64,000 nt of DNA. Source: Monodelphis domestica. Lineage: Eukaryota > Chordata > Mammalia > Didelphimorphia > Didelphidae. The notes beneath the pieces are model-generated. The model searched no databases. It had not been told where the DNA came from and saw only the letters and a list, made by a program, of their open reading frames with translations. Made by a program: the position numbers and the translations under genes. Location of the stretch: contig NC_077232.1 of NCBI RefSeq assembly GCF_027887165.1, positions 16,007,755-16,071,754 of the forward strand, read 5' to 3'. Below, piece by piece: positions 57,430 to 64,000 of this stretch. Position 1 is the first letter of the stretch, and every line of letters begins with the position of its first letter.

Positions 57430-58487
57430 CTTTTGTATTTGAAGGTCTTTTTCCTAGTGGCACACAGAACTTGTTTCTAAATTTAATTGCTAAATTTAAT
57501 CACTATGTGCTTTTGTATTTACAGCTTTGTTTTCATTTGCTTATTTGCTTTTTTTTTTTTTCCTGGAGGTCATTTGGGAATTCTTTCCATTGGAATTTCA
57601 TTTTCTATATTCAGAAGTTCAGGGAAGTTCACTTCTATTATCATCTTCATTATGGTTCTAAGGTTTTTTATCCTGTCATGTTCTTCTGGAAGATCTATGA
57701 TTTTAAGGTTGCCTGCACTCATCTTGTCTTTGAGAAACTTATATTTTGCTTACCTAGTGAATATATTTTCCTTTAACTTATTGTTTTTCCCCCTTCTTTC
57801 TTTCTAAGTTGTCTTTTACTTCTGTGTACTTGTATTCCCAAGCTTTTATTCTCCCTTTTGTTTCATCAATGAGGCTTGCCATTATAGGTTTGAATTTTTC
57901 TTTCTGCTCATTCCTTTGCCAGGAAATGAATACACGAAATACATTCAGCTCTCATAATTCTCATTTCTCTTTTAAGTAAATTAGGAACCACATATTATGG
58001 TTCCACTTTCTCCTCAAATTCCACAAGGACCTTTTTCTCATCAAGTGTTGGATCATTTGCCTTCATTTTACAGTATAGAAGCCTAAACTTATTTGATAGA
58101 TTGGGAGCATATATTTCCTTCTGTTGTTACTCTTTTTCCTATTGCTTTATCTATTTCTGTTCAAGGTTGTTTTTGTGTTTGTTTGTTTTGTTTTTGACAT
58201 TTCTTCTTCCTGGAATCTTTGGTACTTTCCTTTTTCTTTTGCTCTACTCCTTATTTTCCTTATAAGTTACTTCCTGACTCCTCTCCTCTGATTGTGATTT
58301 CCTGGAAGTTAAGATCTCAAAGTATCTCAGCCTCCTCCCACACTCAGGAATTAATCCATAGTTCATTAGCCTAGGTCTCTGCTCTGCTGATTTTGGAGTG
58401 GACAGAACTGTCCTCAGCTGGATGCTATGTTCTTCCAGTAACCTTAGTGAAGTGCATCATGGCTCCCATCACCTTCTAAGCCCCTAT
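57430..58487 (-). mobile_element. L1 ORF1 and 5' UTR fragment, reverse orientation
   Basis: The minus strand of about 57480-58130 reads, with breaks, as L1 ORF1: a charged helical region, then an RNA-binding part with LPEEHDRIKN and NFPELLN-like motifs. Above 58200 the sequence resembles an L1 5' UTR and appears to resume at 62174 after the LTR element. Confidence 0.6.
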
Positions 58488-58831
58488 TGTAAAAAATAGA
58501 CTCGAATACAGGACTACAATCCCCATGAGCCTTTGCTCCACTTCCCCAGAATGCCTTGTAATCTCACCTGGGCCGAGATCGAGAAGATATTTAAGCAAAG
58601 GCTTTTGAAGGGCTCGGCCCCTTTTGGACTTCCGTTTTTGGAGCAGAGGCATCTCTTCCATGATGTGAGGTTATTTTGTCTAGGCCTCTGGCGTAGGCAC
58701 ATGTTTCTTACTTGTATATTCTTAATCTTTAACCTTTAATAAACCTCTAAAAATATATATATTCCTTGCAGAGAGAAACTAATTTCTACCTGCCTCAGTC
58801 TCCCCCTCTCCCCTAAATTTTAATCTTTACA
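58488..58831 (+). repeat. 5' LTR (344 bp)
   Basis: TGTAAAAAATAG to AATCTTTACA. TATA-like GATATTTAAG near 58586 and AATAAA at 58738-58743. It differs from the 3' LTR at two A/G positions (A here in TAGACTCG and in GGCATCTC). Confidence 0.95.
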
Positions 58832-58836
58832 GTTTT

Positions 58837-58854
58837 TGGCAACCACTAGATTGG
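58837..58854 (+). other. Candidate primer binding site
   Basis: TGGCAACCACTAGATTGG starts five bases after the LTR. Its TGGC-ACCAC start resembles tRNA-Arg-type primer sites, but the 3' half does not fit well, so the tRNA is not settled. Confidence 0.4.
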
Positions 58855-59307
58855 ATGAGAACTTCTCAAAAATTTTTTTAGCCTAGAGAATTTTTTTAAA
58901 AGCCCATCTCGATTGGCTCCTGCTTCTGCTCCTGGCCTCTCACCTGGTGCCCGAGCTGCGCTCTGGCTCCCGGCCCGACCCACCCTGGCAGTCTGTCTCT
59001 CACCCAACTGGCCTCCAACCCAGACGGCTCATCACCCCAGCCCCAGACCCACGAGCGAGCGTGACCCCAGCCGGCTCATCACCCAGATCCTTGGAGCAGA
59101 TTGCTGAGGACTCATTGCGACCAGCTGGTAACAGTATTGGCCACGTGGGCGGAGGGGAGAGACTAGAGGGAAAGGAGAAAGGGCAATTTTCCCCTAGGCT
59201 AAGCCTCCACATGGCTGGGGGTATTGGCCACAGGGGTATCAGAGAGGGGAAAGACAGAAAAGACTAAAGAGAAGAAACAGATCTTTTCAAACAGAAACTT
59301 AATAGCA

Positions 59308-59580
59308 ATGGGCTGTTTAAAAGGATTTTTGACTCTTCTGGCAGTTTCATTGATTTTACCTGCCTGTCTGGGAGCAGACTCAGCCCAAAGATTCAACTTT
59401 AACTTTGGGGAGGAAAATGGGTGGCCCAGCGAACTGGAAGCCAGGCCCAGAGACGGGAGGTCTCTAGTTAAAATCTGGCCTCCGATGCTTCCCAGCTATG
59501 GGGCCCTGGACGGATCCCTTGAACCCCGTAGCCTAGCCTTTACTACTCTGCCTTCGGACAATAGACATTTAAATGGATAA
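59308..59580 (+). CDS. ORF of the LTR element: signal-peptide-like start with SINE-derived tail (90 aa)
   Basis: The ATG at 59308 has a good context (G at -3, G at +4). An AG acceptor-like CAAACAG lies 12 bases before it, so a spliced message is possible. Residues 1-22 (MGCLKGFLTLLAVSLILPAC and two more) look like a cleavable signal peptide with a site near CLG/ADS. Residues 23-36 are unrecognised. From about residue 37 to near the end the frame runs through DNA clearly similar to the window's WSINE1-like SINEs, without an indel. In the SINE copies the same frame meets a TAG (AGGTCCTAGG); here the bases read GGTCTCTAG and the codon is avoided. The start could be a remnant of an envelope signal peptide. 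Function is unknown. Confidence 0.55.
   Translation: MGCLKGFLTLLAVSLILPACLGADSAQRFNFNFGEENGWPSELEARPRDGRSLVKIWPPMLPSYGALDGSLEPRSLAFTTLPSDNRHLNG
59416..59575 (+). repeat. SINE-like segment carried inside the LTR element
   Basis: Matches the SINE body in order: GGGTGGCCCAG, GAAGCCAGGCCCAGAGACG, GGGAGGTC, AATCTGGCCTC, CTTCCCAGCT, CCTTGAACCCC, GCCTAGCC, CTCTGCCTT. It is more diverged than the free SINE copies and lacks the head and tail. Confidence 0.8.
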
Positions 59581-61829
59581 TTAAAAACAAACAAACAAGA
59601 AAAAACAACCCAAGGAACTTTGAAGAGACTAAAGGCTCTAAGGCATTTCAGACTCCAATGGTTTATTAAAAAATCTCTGTATTCTATTGCATTTTTTGTT
59701 TAAGGTTTAACTTTGTGATTTTAAGTTCATATATTACTGGATTGAATATTATTCTGTGAACTGAAGGTTGATTGAATTTATTTTGAATGTACTGAGTTTT
59801 GAAATTCTGTTGTTTTTCCCCTATAACTGTTGAACAAATATTGTTGTGAATAAGCCCATATATGAAAAAACAGCTTTTTTCTATTTTGCTGAGGATAGAT
59901 GGACTTCAGAACTGGTTATAATTGTATTAACAGCCTTTGGAAAATTTAATGTGCTAAATACCTCAAATGATTTGATTTTAAGGGTTTTTTAAATATGATT
60001 TTGGGAATTTTTTTTTTAACAGTCTGGTTATTTTTGCCTGCCCCTACCACGAGGTAAGGCCCATTCTAGTAGCTGAAGTGAAATGTATTTTATAAACCCC
60101 AACCTTCCCACATGTGAATGGAAGTTGGGCAGTTAATTTCAGGGCATTTGTACCCTTGGGAAAAGCCTCCAAGAACAAGGAGCACCCCTTTATTTATGCT
60201 CTTCAACTCACTATTTTACTTCTACCAGGATGATATATAGATTTCTTGATTATGTTCTAAACCCAAGATGAGTTTTACTTTGTTTTAAAATATGTTTAAA
60301 TACCAAGGTTGAAGGATTGCTCTGTTTGTAAAAATTGTGACAAATGTCCATCAATTCATAGGTTTTAAAAATGTCATACAGCAACTTATGTGAAATATGA
60401 AAGTGTGTTTGTTTGCTATTGTAATTAATTGGGCTATTGAGAATTTTGGGGATTTTGGTAACTACATATTTGCACTACTGTATTTTTAAAGATGAAAAAA
60501 TTGTTAACCTTGTTCAATTCATTTGCCTTCTACTCACAGTGATCATGGCCAGATACAAAGAGGAAATGGATCTTATTTTTTTGGTGAGAAAGCCTTGTAT
60601 TTTATATTTTCTTAACTGACACAGAGTGTCAATGGTTATAAGCTATATTTTTGAATTTTTTAAAGCTCTTTTTTTATTATATTTTTCTTGCATGTGCAAT
60701 ATACTTTTTCAGTTTTTTTTTATTATTTTTTCTCTCCTTTTTATATTTGAAGCACATGTCACCAGTATTAAGATTTTCTTTAACTTTTTGACTTTTCAGT
60801 GCTACAAGTTTGAAATACATTTGCTAATGCATGCCCTAGAAAGCTTGTGACTATAAAAATTATGCCACTAATTATTTAAATAAATTATGGGACTTTGCTT
60901 AATGATTCTGTCTGATTCTAGGACAAGATATACACAAAAGAGCCACTGCATAGTGCCAATAGAGCATAAGGTCAAAGAGACCAACTAATCCTGGAGAAAT
61001 TGACGTCACTTTGAGCCTAGACAAAGAGGACTTGAACGTGTTTGGGGTTCGAGGTTGCGGCTGTTTAACATGTGTTAAAAGCAGGTCTTCCTTGTTCCAC
61101 ATTCTACCAAGTACCTCAAACTTGGCTCCCGGAACCTTGGCTTATATACTCTGGTCCCCTTTTCTGCCTCTCATAGTGTGGTAACTTTCTGTAGTCCTGG
61201 CACTGACTGGGTAAATGCATCATTGCTTAGATCATTTTAATTGGGCCCTGATTCAAGGACCTGTTATAGATTTATTTTTCTTCTACTTGGAATTTTTACA
61301 CATAAGACTTTGATAGTCTATATTTTCATCCAGAAATTTTTCTTTTCTTTTGGATTTTCTGGTGTCTTTTTAATATCTCTTGCCAATTGATTCATATACC
61401 TCATACCTCAGCCATGCATCCCTAACTGATTCTGAATCTTTCAATCACCCACAACACGGGGGAATGTAAAAAATATCATTATTTAAATTGCAAAGTTTAA
61501 GTTCCTTTTGAGAAGAATTTTAGGTAAAGAAGATGCTACCTCTCTGAATCCAGAACTGAACTGTTGGAGAAGCCACCATGAAGAAGCCTCCAGACCACAA
61601 GTTGCACAAAATTGAACTTTGGGTGTGGTTGATTGAACATTTATTTGTATGTATACTTTTATGCCAAAGGGGACTGCCCCCTAATGGCTTTTTGTCAATG
61701 TGTTCAGCAATTATTGGTTTTATTCTTTTTTCTCTTATCCTCACACTATTGTAATCTTTTAAGTTTATAATGTTTTTATGATCCTTTTGGGGAAAAATTA
61801 ATTTTTCCACAAATGATCACACGGGGGGA
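59581..61829 (+). other. AT-rich interior of the LTR element
   Basis: No retroviral frame recognised; small ORFs at 60437-60850 are AT-rich noise. 'CACGGGGGAATGTAAAAAAT' at about 61455-61474 repeats the polypurine tract and LTR start. The real tract ('CACACGGGGGGA') is at 61818-61829. Confidence 0.7.
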
Positions 61830-62173
61830 TGTAAAAAATAGGCTCGAATACAGGACTACAATCCCCATGAGCCTTTGCTCCACTTCCCCAGAATGCCTTG
61901 TAATCTCACCTGGGCCGAGATCGAGAAGATATTTAAGCAAAGGCTTTTGAAGGGCTCGGCCCCTTTTGGACTTCCGTTTTTGGAGCAGAGGCGTCTCTTC
62001 CATGATGTGAGGTTATTTTGTCTAGGCCTCTGGCGTAGGCACATGTTTCTTACTTGTATATTCTTAATCTTTAACCTTTAATAAACCTCTAAAAATATAT
62101 ATATTCCTTGCAGAGAGAAACTAATTTCTACCTGCCTCAGTCTCCCCCTCTCCCCTAAATTTTAATCTTTACA
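61830..62173 (+). repeat. 3' LTR (344 bp)
   Basis: Same length as the 5' LTR; two transitions apart (G in TAGGCTCG and in GGCGTCTC). Confidence 0.95.
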
Positions 62174-62177
62174 CTAT

Positions 62178-62570
62178 CTTGCAATGATGACCTGTTCCAT
62201 GCCTCTATTCCTTAGTTTTCTACCATAGCACCAGAAGGGCAGAGCCTCCTTTCCATAATACTGGCAATTCATGGATTTATGGTGTGGATAATTTTGGTTT
62301 GCAGCCCTTGACAGGCTTGTCCTCCTGAAAGGTTACAGCAAAATGGCTCTTAAAGGCTCAAGGAAACTTCCATAGCTTGGTGGCAGGGATCTACTACACT
62401 GAAAAGTTGAGGGCCACCTAGATATAGCAGTGGGTTTTGATGTAAGCTGGTATTGCTTCCTGGGTCTGCTAGTTCAGCTTTGCCACCAGCAGTATGGAAG
62501 GTGGGGCTGGGATGCTGCATGAGCCCAGGGTCAGTGAGCATCAGTTCTTGGGTTTGTTTTCTTCTTTTTA
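62178..62570 (-). mobile_element. L1 5' UTR-like sequence continuing beyond the LTR element
   Basis: GC-moderate sequence with 'GGTTTGCAGCCC' and 'GGTGGGGCTGGGATGCTGC'. It is taken as the continuation of the reverse-oriented L1 interrupted at 58487, by position and composition. Confidence 0.4.
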
Positions 62571-63255
62571 ATCTTTTTACATTTTTTTAGATTTCATGTA
62601 TCCTGGATCATGGAAACAATCAAATTTACTCTGTCATTGGTATATAATTTCTTTTTGGGAGATATTTGAGAGAATCAAAGAAAATCTTTATTTTCCAGTC
62701 TGGTTGCTCACCTGCCCCAAAAGTGGCCCTATCTGTCTTTTAATGCAAATTTCAATAGTGTCTCCCAAAATGACTCTAGACAGTATCCATTTGCCTTTTC
62801 ATTTGTTATTAATCTCTAAGAGGCAATTACATTTTAGTTAGAAACATCATTGTTGTCATTCTTTAAGGATTATGTGAGGAGAAGAATTTAATTGTCTTTC
62901 TCTACAAATTAATGGTGACTTAAGAGAAACAGCGAGAAGATTGAAAGAACAGATAAAACAACTCCTTTACCTTGAGAATTATTTTTACTCTACACTTGTG
63001 AAAAGTAATACATTAGAAAATGAGTTCTTGAGCAGAAACTTTAATTGGGAATTGGAGAAAATTGAATGGTGGGGCTCTTTTTCTGGAATGGAAGAGTTAG
63101 TACTAATACTAATAATCAGGAGATACACTGAATCACGCAGTGTGTGTCAGCACAGGAGATTCATTTTAAGTAATCATTTGAACATCTTCATTATTTGTTT
63201 CAGTTAATAAATTGTACAGACCAAAGACATAAGGTTTATTTAAATCAAAGTTATT
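62571..63255. other. Noncoding; nothing recognised
   Basis: The two ORFs here lack domains, and no duplicate copy is present. Confidence 0.45.
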
Positions 63256-63257
63256 GA

Positions 63258-63416
63258 GGAGGGAGCAGCTGCGTAGATCAGTAGATTGAGAGCCAGACCT
63301 AGAGACAGGAGGTCCTAGGTTCAAGTCTGATATCAGACACTTCCCAGATGTGTGACCCTGGACAAGTCACTTAACTCCCATTGCCTAGCCCTTACCACTC
63401 TTCTGCCTTAGAACCT
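63258..63416 (+). repeat. WSINE1-like SINE cut by an LTR
   Basis: Begins GGGAGCAGCTGCGTAG, includes GGAGGTCCTAGG and TGTGACCCTGGACAAGTCAC, and breaks off at CTTAGAACC, where the LTR starts. Confidence 0.88.
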
Positions 63417-64000
63417 GTGAATCTTACAATTTCTCAGACTCTACCTTGGAACATTATCTTAAGGTTATGGTTAAAGTTATTCCCCATTTAAACAATGAAG
63501 GTACTTGATCAGGAATGTATTGAGAACTTAACCTTACTCCACCCATACTTGAGCATACTTTAGGGGAAGATAAAATTCTAAAGCTCCTTACTGAACAATG
63601 AAACAGTACTTATCTCATACTTATAGTGAGGCCAAGCCCTTAAGCTAGGTATATTTTTAGATCTAATACAAAGGGGTGCTAAGTACCTATGAAGGTCAAA
63701 TTAATCACTAAAAAGTCAGGCAACTTACAAGGGCAAGTTTAGCAAAGAGATGTGAAGTACTCAGAAGATATAATCTACCCAGAGAAGGTGAGAACTAAAA
63801 ACTAAGAATGGGCAGTCCTAGGAAAAAAGCATCTACTCAGGTGTGAATTAAGAATGGTTAGTGCTGTGGAAAGCATCTACTGTGATTGATAGATGTGAAA
63901 ATTTAGGGGAGGTGACATAGGAGAAAACTCTCTTTAAAAGGAGGTCAGAAGCTGAGAGCTTGGCTCTCTCTCTTGGTGACTGAACTTAGTTCAGCTTCCT
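63417..64000 (+). mobile_element. LTR inserted in a SINE, running off the right edge
   Basis: Starts TGTGAATCTTACAATTTC, a head like that of 16551-17471 read on its own strand. It has a promoter-like CTCTTTAAAAGG near 63931. The 3' half is outside the window. Confidence 0.75.

Larger units (their letters stand above)
58488..62173 (+). mobile_element. Young non-autonomous LTR retroelement, complete with both LTRs
   Basis: Two 344-bp LTRs bound about 3 kb of interior. The flanks carry a 4-bp target duplication (CTAT at 58484-58487 and 62174-62177). LTR ends are TG and CA. A primer-site-like sequence follows the 5' LTR and a G-rich polypurine tract precedes the 3' LTR. I see no gag, protease, pol or full env. 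The interior has a GC-rich leader, one 90-codon ORF and a long AT-rich remainder. It must have used enzymes supplied by another element. The 4-bp duplication and primer site suggest class I. Confidence 0.92.

Noticed and set aside
58514..62044. Identical small ORF pairs near 58.5 and 61.9 kb
   Set aside because: They lie in the two LTR copies, so the pairing reflects the LTR duplication and not gene conservation.

Overview
The window looks like a marsupial nuclear genome, probably of an Australian lineage. It has no bacterial-style genes. Single-copy coding sequence sits in short exons with GT-AG splice sites. The rest is dominated by marsupial-type interspersed repeats: about nine full or partial copies of a tRNA-derived SINE resembling WSINE1, MIR/core-SINEs, L1 fragments, an RTE-type LINE and an RTE-derived SINE-like element, and many class I-type solo LTRs. 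Lineage is inferred from repeat types recognised by eye, not from a database search.

The genes belong to the MS4A (membrane-spanning 4-domains A) family, all on the minus strand. One gene is complete in its coding part: six coding exons between 36718 and 23880, all phase-0 junctions with consensus splice sites, joining to an open frame of 234 codons. Its N-terminal exon end, TM2 and TM4 resemble the MS4A4A branch. Around it lies a local array of partial copies. N-terminal coding exons are open at 1042-1200, 36560-36718 and 43621-43782. TM3 exons are broken at 5677-5843, 42012-42181 and 52778-52947. TM2 exons lie at 9563-9601 (broken) and 55506-55562 (open). Damaged TM4 and C-terminal exons lie at 49090-49190 and 48187-48321. 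Only the 23.9-36.7 kb gene has all parts; the 1042-1200 exon may start another gene running off the left edge.

Layout: unit A (1-6474, 8282-9640, 10608-14040); an ERV/SINE/L1-rich stretch (14.0-22.8 kb); the intact gene, with ERV debris in its third intron (22.8-34.7 kb); unit B (34.7-43.55 kb, including the intact gene's first coding exon); unit C (43.56-46.59 kb); unit E' (47.4-49.6 kb, paralogous to the 3' end of the intact gene); a small inverted segment (49.60-49.73 kb); unit D (49.73-57.0 kb); an L1 on the minus strand split by a young LTR element (57.4-62.6 kb); and an LTR running off the right edge. Retroelements present in one unit and missing from its sister units show they inserted after the duplications.

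The most unusual item is the LTR element at 58488-62173. Its two 344-bp LTRs differ at only two positions, it has a 4-bp target duplication, and I see no gag/pol. Its one notable ORF (90 codons) encodes a signal-peptide-like N terminus followed by a tail read through an embedded SINE-like sequence. The other notable result is that the three TM3 exon copies share the same two lesions, so the array was built by duplicating an already damaged gene segment.
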